Assembly (NCBI GenBank): GCA_938015435.1 | Contig: CALLPN010000003.1 | Coordinates: 372,001 to 436,000, forward strand | Source: an uncultured Saprospiraceae bacterium | GTDB lineage: Bacteria > Bacteroidota > Bacteroidia > Chitinophagales > Saprospiraceae | DNA: 64,000 bases | Reading direction: 5' to 3' | In this document: piece by piece, positions 9,958 through 17,888 of the stretch | Position numbering within the stretch: the stretch's first letter is position 1 | How the letters are laid out: the number at the start of each line of letters is the position of its first letter | Notes under the pieces: generated by a model | Databases searched by the model: none | Seen by the model: only the letters and a program-made list of their open reading frames with translations | Told to the model about the DNA's origin: nothing | Made by a program: the position numbers and the translations under genes

Positions 9958-11823
9958 ATGTTTCCAGATTATGACGTTATAGTAGTAGGAGCTGGCCATG
10001 CAGGCTGTGAAGCTGCCGTAGCTGCAGCCAATATGGGTGGTAAGGTATTGCTAGTCACGATGAATATGAATACCATAGCCCAGATGTCTTGCAATCCAGC
10101 GATGGGTGGAGTGGCTAAAGGGCAGATCGTAAGAGAGATCGATGCACTAGGAGGATACTCAGGGATCATCACAGATCATACACTTATCCAGTTTCGAATG
10201 CTTAACAAGTCCAAAGGACCCGCTATGTGGAGCCCAAGAGCTCAGAGTGATCGTATGGAATTTGCAACTAAGTGGAGGCAGATGCTTGAGGCCAATGAAA
10301 ACATAGATTTTTGGCAAGAAATGGTCACTGGTCTTGTAGTAAAAAATGGTGTAGTAAAAGGAGTAAAAACTGGAATCGGTTTAGAGATATTATCTAAGTC
10401 CGTAGTACTTACAAATGGTACGTTCCTCAATGGTTTAATACATATAGGAGAGAAGCAATTTGGTGGCGGTAGAGCAGGAGAAAGAAACAGTACAGGTATC
10501 ACTGAACAACTAGTTGGATTAGGATTCGAAGCAGGAAGAATGAAGACAGGAACACCACCTAGAGTAGATGGTAGGACGCTTCATTGGGACCGTATGGAAC
10601 TTCAACCAGGAGACGAAGACCCTTCAAAGTTTTCTTATACAGATACACCTTATGTCAAAGAACAAGTACCTTGTCATATTACATATACAAGTACATTAGT
10701 ACACGATACATTGAAAGAGGGTTTCGAAAGATCACCTATGTTTCAAGGTCGTATTAAAGGCTTAGGTCCGAGGTATTGTCCTTCGATCGAAGATAAGATC
10801 AACAGATTTGCAGATCGTGATAGACATCAATTATTCGTAGAGCCAGAAGGTAGAAATACGAATGAAATCTATGTCAATGGTTTCTCTTCTTCGTTACCAG
10901 AAGATGTGCAATATAATGCATTACGTAAGGTAGTGGGATTCGAAGATATGAAGATGTTCCGTCCAGGATACGCCATAGAATACGATTTTTTCCAACCTAC
11001 TCAATTGGATATATCATTACAGACGAAACTTATCAAAGGGTTATTTTTCGCTGGACAGATCAATGGTACTACAGGTTACGAAGAAGCTGGATGTCAAGGG
11101 CTAATGGCTGGAATCAATGCTTATAAATTTACTAAAGATGAAGAACCTCTCGTGATCAAGAGATCCGAAGGGTATATTGGGGTATTGATAGATGATCTAG
11201 TCAATAAAGGGACTAATGAGCCTTATCGTATGTTTACCTCTAGAGCTGAGTATCGCATCCTTCTTCGTCAAGATAATGCAGATCTCAGACTTACTCCAAT
11301 AGCAAAATCCATAGGTATGAATCATATGGACGATAGAATGGAAAGAGTCCAAGAGAAACTAGATAATAAAAAGGCGATCGAAAAGTACTTTGAAAAATAT
11401 AGTTTAGATCCTGATGTGATCAATCCTAAATTATCAGAGTTAGGGTCGTCTCCTATCAAGCAAAAAGTTAGACTCAAAAGCATACTCTCTAGACCTAATA
11501 TAAGCATGCCTACGCTCTTGGATGTATTACCAGAAGTAAAGGAACACTTATCTCAGTACGATACAGAAACAATCAATCTTGCGGAAGTTTCTCTTAAATA
11601 TGAAGGGTATATAAAAAGAGAGCAAGAGATGGTCGACAAAATGAATCGACTTGAGCAAGTGAAGTTGACCGACACTGTCAATTATCATGACTTAGTATCT
11701 CTATCGATGGAAGCCAGAGAAAAGCTTACTCAGATCAAACCAAAAACGATAGGGCAAGCCAGTAGGATATCTGGTGTATCTCCAAGTGATGTTTCAGTAC
11801 TACTGGTACACATGGGTAGATAA
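9958..11823 (+). CDS. mnmG: tRNA modification enzyme MnmG
   Basis: MnmG (GidA) is the FAD-dependent partner of MnmE that installs 5-carboxymethylaminomethyl groups on U34 of some tRNAs. A Rossmann motif is at the start (VVGAGHAGCEAA), with a typical MnmG core (CNPAMGGVAKGQIVREIDALGG, then KTGTPPRVDGR) and the C-terminal GidA-associated helical domain (SRISGVSPSDVSVLL). I place the start at the ATG at 9958 (621 residues) rather than a TTG nine codons upstream, because the FAD-binding strand begins right after it and the length then fits the family. It is 44 bp downstream of the HIT gene. Confidence 0.96.
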   Translation: MFPDYDVIVVGAGHAGCEAAVAAANMGGKVLLVTMNMNTIAQMSCNPAMGGVAKGQIVREIDALGGYSGIITDHTLIQFRMLNKSKGPAMWSPRAQSDRMEFATKWRQMLEANENIDFWQEMVTGLVVKNGVVKGVKTGIGLEILSKSVVLTNGTFLNGLIHIGEKQFGGGRAGERNSTGITEQLVGLGFEAGRMKTGTPPRVDGRTLHWDRMELQPGDEDPSKFSYTDTPYVKEQVPCHITYTSTLVHDTLKEGFERSPMFQGRIKGLGPRYCPSIEDKINRFADRDRHQLFVEPEGRNTNEIYVNGFSSSLPEDVQYNALRKVVGFEDMKMFRPGYAIEYDFFQPTQLDISLQTKLIKGLFFAGQINGTTGYEEAGCQGLMAGINAYKFTKDEEPLVIKRSEGYIGVLIDDLVNKGTNEPYRMFTSRAEYRILLRQDNADLRLTPIAKSIGMNHMDDRMERVQEKLDNKKAIEKYFEKYSLDPDVINPKLSELGSSPIKQKVRLKSILSRPNISMPTLLDVLPEVKEHLSQYDTETINLAEVSLKYEGYIKREQEMVDKMNRLEQVKLTDTVNYHDLVSLSMEAREKLTQIKPKTIGQASRISGVSPSDVSVLLVHMGR

Positions 11824-11855
11824 TAGGATTTTTCAATCTTGAGAATCAATAAAAA

Positions 11856-12260
11856 ATGCTGCAAAAAATAGAACACATCGGAATAGCCGTAAGAGATATA
11901 GATGCTGCAGATCTGCTCTATACATCTTTACTAGGAGCACCTCCATACAAAAGAGAAGTGGTAGAATCTGAGCAGGTCGTTACTTCATTTTTTAGAATCG
12001 GAGGAAGTAAGATAGAGTTAGTATGTGCCCTAGATCCAGAAGGAGTTATAGCCAAGTTCGTAGAGAAAAAAGGTGAAGGTATTCATCACATAGCTTATGC
12101 TGTTGTAGATATAGAAGCCGAAATGAAGCGAATGGAGTCAGAAGGGTTCAGATTACTCAATGAGAAACCTAAGCATGGAGCCGATAATAAGTTAGTATGC
12201 TTTATCCATCCGAAGACGGCTGGGGGAGTGCTCGTCGAACTCTGTCAAGAAAAACCTTAG
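11856..12260 (+). CDS. mce: Methylmalonyl-CoA epimerase
   Basis: This enzyme interconverts (2R)- and (2S)-methylmalonyl-CoA in propionate metabolism. The 134-residue protein is a vicinal oxygen chelate fold with a repeated beta-alpha-beta-beta-beta unit. Likely metal ligands are His in KIEHIGIAV (residue 7), His in GIHHIAYAV and Glu in GVLVELCQE near the end. It lies 32 bp after mnmG and 20 bp before the TauE/SafE gene, so the three may be read together, though their functions are unrelated. Confidence 0.9.
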   Translation: MLQKIEHIGIAVRDIDAADLLYTSLLGAPPYKREVVESEQVVTSFFRIGGSKIELVCALDPEGVIAKFVEKKGEGIHHIAYAVVDIEAEMKRMESEGFRLLNEKPKHGADNKLVCFIHPKTAGGVLVELCQEKP

Positions 12261-12280
12261 TCTATCATTAATAATTAAAT

Positions 12281-13048
12281 ATGGACATCACGTTATTCCA
12301 GTTTGCACTTATACTCGTTGGAGGCTTTCTGGCAGGAGTGATGAATACGCTAGCTGGCTATGGATCTATGATCTCTTTATCCCTATTAATGGACGTGATA
12401 GGTCTTCCTCCCAATATCGCAAACGGTACCAATAGAGTCAATGTATTAGCACAATGCTCAGCTAGTTCATATGGCTATTACAAAAACGGAAAGGTAGATC
12501 TCAAGTCGAGTAAATGGATTATCATAACGATGGTACTAGGTGCTATACTAGGTGCAATTGTAGTCTTGCAAGTAAGTAATGAGCAGTTCAAGGAGATCTT
12601 CAAGTATCTTATTATCCTCATGTTCTTTATGATACTACTTAAGCCTAAGCGATGGATGAGAGAAGTAAGTGAAGAAAGTGAATTTCCTTTACCAGTTCGA
12701 ATGGTTGCTTTCTTTGCTCTAGGCTTTTATGGTGGATTTATACAGATGGGAATGGGAGTGTTTTTCTTGGTATGTATGGTTTTCTTAGAGCGTAGTACGT
12801 TGATCAGAGCCAACGGTATTAAAGTGACCATCGTAGCGATCTATACAGTAGTAGTCTTGGCAATATTCCAATATCAAGGTCTAGTCAATTGGAAAGCAGG
12901 TCTGCTCATAGCTATCGGACAGACATTAGGCGGCTACCTTACGGCTAAGTACGCCTCTCAATCTGCCAATGCCAATAAATGGGCTTATTACGTCCTTTTG
13001 GTTATTGTAGTAGGCGTAATTATCTATAAGTTCGGTATCGAAACCTAA
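12281..13048 (+). CDS. TauE/SafE (TSUP) family membrane permease
   Basis: This 255-residue integral membrane protein has about eight predicted transmembrane segments in two repeat halves. The first half contains the family pattern GFLAGVMNTLAGYGSMIS and PPNIANGTNRVNVLAQ; the second begins around FALGFYGGFIQMGMGVFFL. Family members export or import sulfur-containing organic anions or sulfite. The substrate here is unknown. Length and topology are ordinary for the family. Confidence 0.88.
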   Translation: MDITLFQFALILVGGFLAGVMNTLAGYGSMISLSLLMDVIGLPPNIANGTNRVNVLAQCSASSYGYYKNGKVDLKSSKWIIITMVLGAILGAIVVLQVSNEQFKEIFKYLIILMFFMILLKPKRWMREVSEESEFPLPVRMVAFFALGFYGGFIQMGMGVFFLVCMVFLERSTLIRANGIKVTIVAIYTVVVLAIFQYQGLVNWKAGLLIAIGQTLGGYLTAKYASQSANANKWAYYVLLVIVVGVIIYKFGIET

Positions 13049-13182
13049 GACATTAAGCTTAGAAATACCTTAAAATATTCATTTTCTTTACTCTGAGTTC
13101 AATTTGTTATATATTTATAGCCTCAAGTCCTAATAATGGTAATTTGAAAGGGCTATTGATAACTACAAAACGCAATTAGAGT

Positions 13183-14994
13183 ATGTCCGATTACATGAGT
13201 ATTGACCATCTTAGATTTTTACTCTATCAGGTACATGATATAGAAAGTATACTATCATTCGACTATTTCGCTGACTACGATAGATCATCTATTGATATCT
13301 TGATTGATTCTGTTAAGGATTATTCTGATAAAGAATTATACCCTTTTTTCCAAGAGATGGACGAAAAAGGAGCCTACTTCGAAGATGGCAAAGTACATGT
13401 ACATCCTCAGATCGGTAAGATTATGAAAGACTCTGGTGCCAATGGATGGCTAGGAACGACTTTCGACTATGATGATGGTGGTATGCAGATGCCACATACA
13501 GTAGCGAACTCTCTATGGCATATCATGGAAAGCGCCAATAATCACGTGCCGGGTTACCTCGGATTGACTTCCGGATCAGCAAATCTCATTCGTACTTTTG
13601 GTACTAAAGAACTGTATGATACTTATGGACCGAAGATGCTGGCCGGTGAGTGGGGAGGCACCATGTGTTTGACAGAACCACAAGCAGGAAGTTCATTATC
13701 TGATATCACTACTTCAGCTACCGCTAACAGTGACGGATCATATAATATGAAGGGTCATAAAATATTCATCTCGGGTGGAGATCATGAATTTTGCGAAAAC
13801 TTCGTACACTTAACGATAGCAAGAATAGATGGAGCGCCTGCAGGTACAAAAGGAATATCATTATTCGTAGTGCCTAAGAAGAGGATTAAAGAAGATGGAT
13901 CATTAGAAAATAATGATGTCGAGACAGCAGGAGATTTTCAAAAACTAGGTCAAAAAGGATACTGTACAACTCATCTAGTGTTCGGTGAAAATGATGACAG
14001 TAAAGGATGGCTAGTAGGTGAAGCTAATAAAGGCCTCAAGTATATGTTCATGATGATGAATGGTGCACGTATTGATGTTGGCCTTACAGCCGCTTCTACT
14101 GCAACAGCCGCATACTATGCTTCATTACAATATGCCAAAGAAAGACCTCAGGGAAGATTAGTAAGTGATAGCGGAAGAAAAGATGCTACAGCCGAACAAA
14201 CATTGATTATAAATCATCCTGACGTAAGAAGAATGTTGTTATTGCAAAAGGCAATTACAGAAGGCTCCATTAGTTTACTTTTAGAGTGTAGTAAGTATGC
14301 AGATATTGCTCATGCTGGAAACGAAGAAGAGAAGGGCAACGCATTATTATTACTAGAATTATTAGTGCCTATAGCAAAAACATATCCATCTGAAAAAGGT
14401 CAGGAATCGATAAGTAATGGATTACAAGTACTGGGAGGTTATGGTTATACTTCAGAGTTTATCCTTCAGCAATATTACCGTGATATCCGTATCATGAGTT
14501 TATATGAAGGTACTACAGGAATACAATCTATAGATCTTCTTGGTCGTAAAATACCAATGGCTAATGGCAAAGCACTACAATTGTTATTAGCCAAAGTCAC
14601 TTCAGTGATCAAAGAGGCTAGTACCCACGATAGCTTAAAAGATCAAGCGAGCCAATTGACAGAAGCATTAGGTTTAATGGGGAAAGTGCTCAATCATTTA
14701 GCACCTATAGCAGCACAAGGAAAGATAAATACATACCTTTCGGATGCAACCATATTTATGAAGATGATGGGTAATGTAGTGATTGCATACCAGTGGTTAC
14801 ATATGGGTCTCGCAGCGGCTCAGGCACTTGGCGCAGATGAGAAAGATTATCAAGACGCTTTCTACCAAGGGAAGATTACTACGATGAAGTTTTATTACAA
14901 ATACGAATTACCATTAATCGCAGGAGATGCAACGACATTAATGGATGATCAACGTATCACAATGCAAGAAGATATTCTTTCTGCTCTGAGCTAA
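13183..14994 (+). CDS. Acyl-CoA dehydrogenase with C-terminal extension
   Basis: This is a flavoenzyme that introduces the alpha-beta double bond in fatty acyl-CoA. The 603-residue length fits the long Bacteroidota/Proteobacteria form with an extra C-terminal domain. Visible motifs are MCLTEPQAGSSLSD (residues ~161-174, FAD/substrate binding), GHKIFISGGDHE, and the catalytic glutamate region YEGTTGIQSIDLLGRK at about 440. The first ATG (13183) is kept; another Met lies at residue 5. An SCP2-like protein and, further on, an acyl-CoA synthetase follow, forming a small fatty-acid metabolism group. Confidence 0.94.
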   Translation: MSDYMSIDHLRFLLYQVHDIESILSFDYFADYDRSSIDILIDSVKDYSDKELYPFFQEMDEKGAYFEDGKVHVHPQIGKIMKDSGANGWLGTTFDYDDGGMQMPHTVANSLWHIMESANNHVPGYLGLTSGSANLIRTFGTKELYDTYGPKMLAGEWGGTMCLTEPQAGSSLSDITTSATANSDGSYNMKGHKIFISGGDHEFCENFVHLTIARIDGAPAGTKGISLFVVPKKRIKEDGSLENNDVETAGDFQKLGQKGYCTTHLVFGENDDSKGWLVGEANKGLKYMFMMMNGARIDVGLTAASTATAAYYASLQYAKERPQGRLVSDSGRKDATAEQTLIINHPDVRRMLLLQKAITEGSISLLLECSKYADIAHAGNEEEKGNALLLLELLVPIAKTYPSEKGQESISNGLQVLGGYGYTSEFILQQYYRDIRIMSLYEGTTGIQSIDLLGRKIPMANGKALQLLLAKVTSVIKEASTHDSLKDQASQLTEALGLMGKVLNHLAPIAAQGKINTYLSDATIFMKMMGNVVIAYQWLHMGLAAAQALGADEKDYQDAFYQGKITTMKFYYKYELPLIAGDATTLMDDQRITMQEDILSALS

Positions 14995-15062
14995 GAAACT
15001 TCATTTGATTGAATTGCGTTATTACAAATACAAAGAATTTTATAAAAATAGATATATAAAAA

Positions 15063-15356
15063 ATGAGTTCAGAAATATTCGAAGCGATAAAGACACAAGC
15101 CGCTAATGTTGGCCCTTTCAATGCAAAATTGAAATTTGTATTAGATGAGGATATTATACTTATAGATGGTAGCGATGGAGAATCTAATAAAGTTACTGAA
15201 GATGATCTAGATGCTGATACCGTAATCATCTGTACTAAGGAAACATTCATGAAGCTTAAAAACGGTGACCTCAATCCGATGATGGCTGTTATGTCTGGAA
15301 AAGTAAAAATAAAAGGAGATATGGGATTAGCTATGAAGCTCCAGTCTCTTATTTAA
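15063..15356 (+). CDS. SCP2 sterol-binding domain protein
   Basis: This 97-residue single-domain protein has the SCP2 fold signature (KLKFVLDEDIILIDG, then the C-terminal LNPMMAVMSGKVKIKGDMGLAMKLQSL). SCP2-like proteins bind fatty acyl-CoA or other lipids in a hydrophobic tunnel. It lies 68 bp behind the acyl-CoA dehydrogenase, which suggests a role as acyl carrier for that enzyme; this is inferred from context only. Confidence 0.9.
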   Translation: MSSEIFEAIKTQAANVGPFNAKLKFVLDEDIILIDGSDGESNKVTEDDLDADTVIICTKETFMKLKNGDLNPMMAVMSGKVKIKGDMGLAMKLQSLI

Positions 15357-15442
15357 TAATACGATTTAGGGATATTCAGAAGTAAGATAAATTTTCAGAG
15401 CATGTTAAATTCCTACTTTTTTTCAAAATCATATTTGCAAAT

Positions 15443-15660
15443 TATTGCTTGAATATCTCAGAGGGTGGGTGAACAAACACGCGGAGCGATTTGGGTATTA
15501 GTTGTAAGAATTTCTTTCGAGATGTTTTGGCATTATCAAAATAGTGAAGTGAAATTCTGAAGCATAATTGCTCGACGAACTAGATTCAATTCTTTATTCG
15601 GATTGTCAATAAATATTATTGTAAAGCTTGACTAGATCTTTTCTGGTCAGCTTTTTTATT
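15443..15660 (+). ncRNA. Candidate structured non-coding RNA
   Basis: No convincing protein frame is present between 15357 and 15947. A GC-richer patch (15457-15495) stands out from AT-rich surroundings. Four nested stems fold the segment into one long interrupted hairpin: 15449-15454 with 15584-15589, 15484-15491 with 15566-15573 (one G-U), 15507-15514 with 15551-15558 (perfect 8 bp) and 15525-15529 with 15537-15541. A terminator with a T tract follows at 15623-15658. A near-consensus -7 (CATATTTG, one mismatch, 15430-15437) sits just upstream. Length (~215 nt) and the single long hairpin with a large asymmetric bubble are reminiscent of 6S RNA, but I cannot verify that family. Confidence 0.4.
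15623..15658 (+). terminator. Intrinsic terminator of the candidate RNA
   Basis: The stem AAAGCT-t-GACTAGA pairs with TCTGGTCAGCTTT (one bulge, one G-U) and runs into CTTTTTTATT. It is far (267 bp) from the SCP2 stop, which supports a separate transcript in the gap. Confidence 0.7.
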
Positions 15661-15947
15661 GTCAGAGAATAAAACGTCTTTCGAATTAATCCAGTTTGGA
15701 TGGCAATGTTATACGTCATTAAGTGTTCTAATCTGTATTATGTATAAGATCTGGTATAAATAAACTCACAATTGTAACGAGCCTTTATCATGATATGAGG
15801 CTCTTTAATATTACTATATGTAAGATTTTCAAACTGATCCGATCTAGATTTTAACCTTTAGTCTTATTATCTCAATTTCTCTTCATCACTCAATCTTTTT
15901 TCCATATCCTTTTTCCTATCTTTCAACTGTAAAGAAATAAAGAGAAA
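15661..15947. other. AT-rich gap upstream of acyl-CoA synthetase
   Basis: A second hairpin (GAGCCT 15779-15784 with AGGCTC 15798-15803, with TATCATGATA palindromic loop) is followed by CTTTAAT and could be another terminator or a regulatory stem. From 15840 to 15920 the + strand is strikingly pyrimidine-rich. I see no gene and no clear -7 element. Confidence 0.4.
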
Positions 15948-17762
15948 ATGGAGATTAAGAGGTTATTCGATTATTTATATTATCAGCAAGCTAACCATCC
16001 ACTAGAACGTAGTTTCGGTAGACGTCATGGCGAGGCTTGGAAATTTTTCAGCACAGAAGATATCATCAATCATTCTCGTAGATTGGGTTCAGGCCTTATC
16101 AGTATGGGAATAAAGCCAGGTGATAAGGTTTCGATATTGGCTTATACAAATAGACCAGAATGGGTAATAGCAGATATGGCTATACAGCAAATTGGTGCTA
16201 TTTCTGTTCCGTTATATCCTACGATAAGTGCTAAGGAGTATAAGTACATTCTTAATGAAGCGGATGTAAAACTTGCGATTGCAGGATCCGGTGATCTCTA
16301 TGAAAAACTCAAAAGGGCAGATGTAGATTCTTTGGAGCATATAATCATGATGGACAAAACTCCTGAACGTCATTTTTGGCTGGATGTAGCGAATGATGAC
16401 AATATATCCAAGCTAAAGAAAATTAGCGCTGATATTAAGGGCGGCGATTTGGCTACGATTATCTATACTTCTGGAACTACCGGTAATCCCAAAGGAGTAA
16501 TGCTTACTCATACTAACATTATAGCAGCAGTAGAGAATACAATGGTTGCGATGCCTTTGTCTAAAGAAGCAGTAGTAGTAAGTTTCTTACCTTTTTGCCA
16601 CATATTTGAAAGAGCAGTGATATATGCATATCTCTATCATTCCGCAATAGTATATTGTACGGGTACGGATAATCTAGGTGGTCCGACCGGTGATCTCGCT
16701 ACGATTAAGCCACATATGTTTACCACAGTACCTAGGCTTCTAGAGAAGGTTTACGAAAAAATATATAACAAAGGATTGGACCTAACGGGACTAAAGAAAA
16801 AACTCTTTTTCTGGGCACTTGATTTAACCGATGATTTTGAAATGGAAACTAAGCAAGGCTTTTTCTATAGTATGAAAATGAGTATTGCTAATAAGTTGAT
16901 TTTCTCCAAGTGGAGAGAAGCTCTCGGAGGTAATCTAAGGGCTATCGTAACAGGTGCGGCACCTTGTCCGGAGAAGATCGCAAGAGTATTCTCAGCCGCG
17001 CAGATTCCTATCATAGAAGGGTATGGCTTGACGGAAACCTCACCGACGCTAAGTATCAACAGATATGGAGGGAAAGGTGCCAAATTAGGTACTGTAGGCC
17101 CTATACTTGATTGTGTAGATATATTGATAGACTCTAGTGATGGTGACTACCGAGAGGGAGAAGGGGAAATATTGGCGGACGGTCCAAATGTGATGCTAGG
17201 GTACTATCAAAAACCTGAGCAAACAGCAGCAGTATTTGTCGAAAAAGAAGGTAGGAAATGGTTCCGTACGGGTGACATAGGTAAGTTAGTGGATGGTCCA
17301 CATGGTTATAAATACCTCAAAATTACTGATCGTAAGAAGGAGTTACTAAAGACTTCTGGTGGTAAATATGTAGCTCCAGCACCTATCGAAAATAGGTTTA
17401 AGGAAGACTTTTTGATTGAGCAAATAATGGTGGTGGGAGATAAGCAGAAATTTGTATCTGCATTGATAGTTCCTGCTGAAGAGCCACTTAAGGAATGGTG
17501 CGAAGAGAATAATGTAACTTATACATCACTCAACCAAGCGATAAAAGAATCTAAAGTTATAGCTAGATTTCAAGCTTGTTGCGATAGATTCAACCCAGAC
17601 TTCAGTCATATCGAGCAGATTAAGAAGGTTAAACTTATAGATAAGACATGGGAAGCAGTAAGGGTAGATGGAACAGATGCGGAGTTAACGCCTACGATGA
17701 AGCTTAAAAGACGGGTAATTAGACAGAAATATGCTAATGAAATCGATGAGATGTATAGCTAA
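15948..17762 (+). CDS. Long-chain acyl-CoA synthetase (AMP-binding)
   Basis: This enzyme activates fatty acids to acyl-CoA through an acyl-adenylate. The 604-residue protein has the P-loop-like motif IIYTSGTTGNPKGVMLTH (residues ~171-188), the adenylate motif GYGLTETSP (~357), the hinge region WFRTGDIG (~440) and the GGKYVAP segment. This combination, with insertion of a linker before GAAPCPEKIARVF, is typical of FAA1/FadD15-type long-chain enzymes in Bacteroidota. It may cooperate with the acyl-CoA dehydrogenase and SCP2 genes upstream, but a 590-bp gap separates them. Confidence 0.94.
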   Translation: MEIKRLFDYLYYQQANHPLERSFGRRHGEAWKFFSTEDIINHSRRLGSGLISMGIKPGDKVSILAYTNRPEWVIADMAIQQIGAISVPLYPTISAKEYKYILNEADVKLAIAGSGDLYEKLKRADVDSLEHIIMMDKTPERHFWLDVANDDNISKLKKISADIKGGDLATIIYTSGTTGNPKGVMLTHTNIIAAVENTMVAMPLSKEAVVVSFLPFCHIFERAVIYAYLYHSAIVYCTGTDNLGGPTGDLATIKPHMFTTVPRLLEKVYEKIYNKGLDLTGLKKKLFFWALDLTDDFEMETKQGFFYSMKMSIANKLIFSKWREALGGNLRAIVTGAAPCPEKIARVFSAAQIPIIEGYGLTETSPTLSINRYGGKGAKLGTVGPILDCVDILIDSSDGDYREGEGEILADGPNVMLGYYQKPEQTAAVFVEKEGRKWFRTGDIGKLVDGPHGYKYLKITDRKKELLKTSGGKYVAPAPIENRFKEDFLIEQIMVVGDKQKFVSALIVPAEEPLKEWCEENNVTYTSLNQAIKESKVIARFQACCDRFNPDFSHIEQIKKVKLIDKTWEAVRVDGTDAELTPTMKLKRRVIRQKYANEIDEMYS

Positions 17763-17817
17763 TTAGGCATCTAGTAATTTTAGCTTTGGCAGGACTAATA
17801 ATCTGCTTTATCATTAC

Positions 17818-17825
17818 TATCTTTG
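17818..17825 (+). promoter_or_regulatory. -7 element for the T9SS type B gene
   Basis: An exact TATCTTTG lies 63 bp before the chosen ATG. Its position shows that the longer open frame beginning at 17823 would start inside the promoter, which rules that start out. Confidence 0.6.
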
Positions 17826-17888
17826 GATTTACTAGAAGATGTACATCTAAGTGTTTTTAGCATGATACATCTCATACAACTTAGGAAT

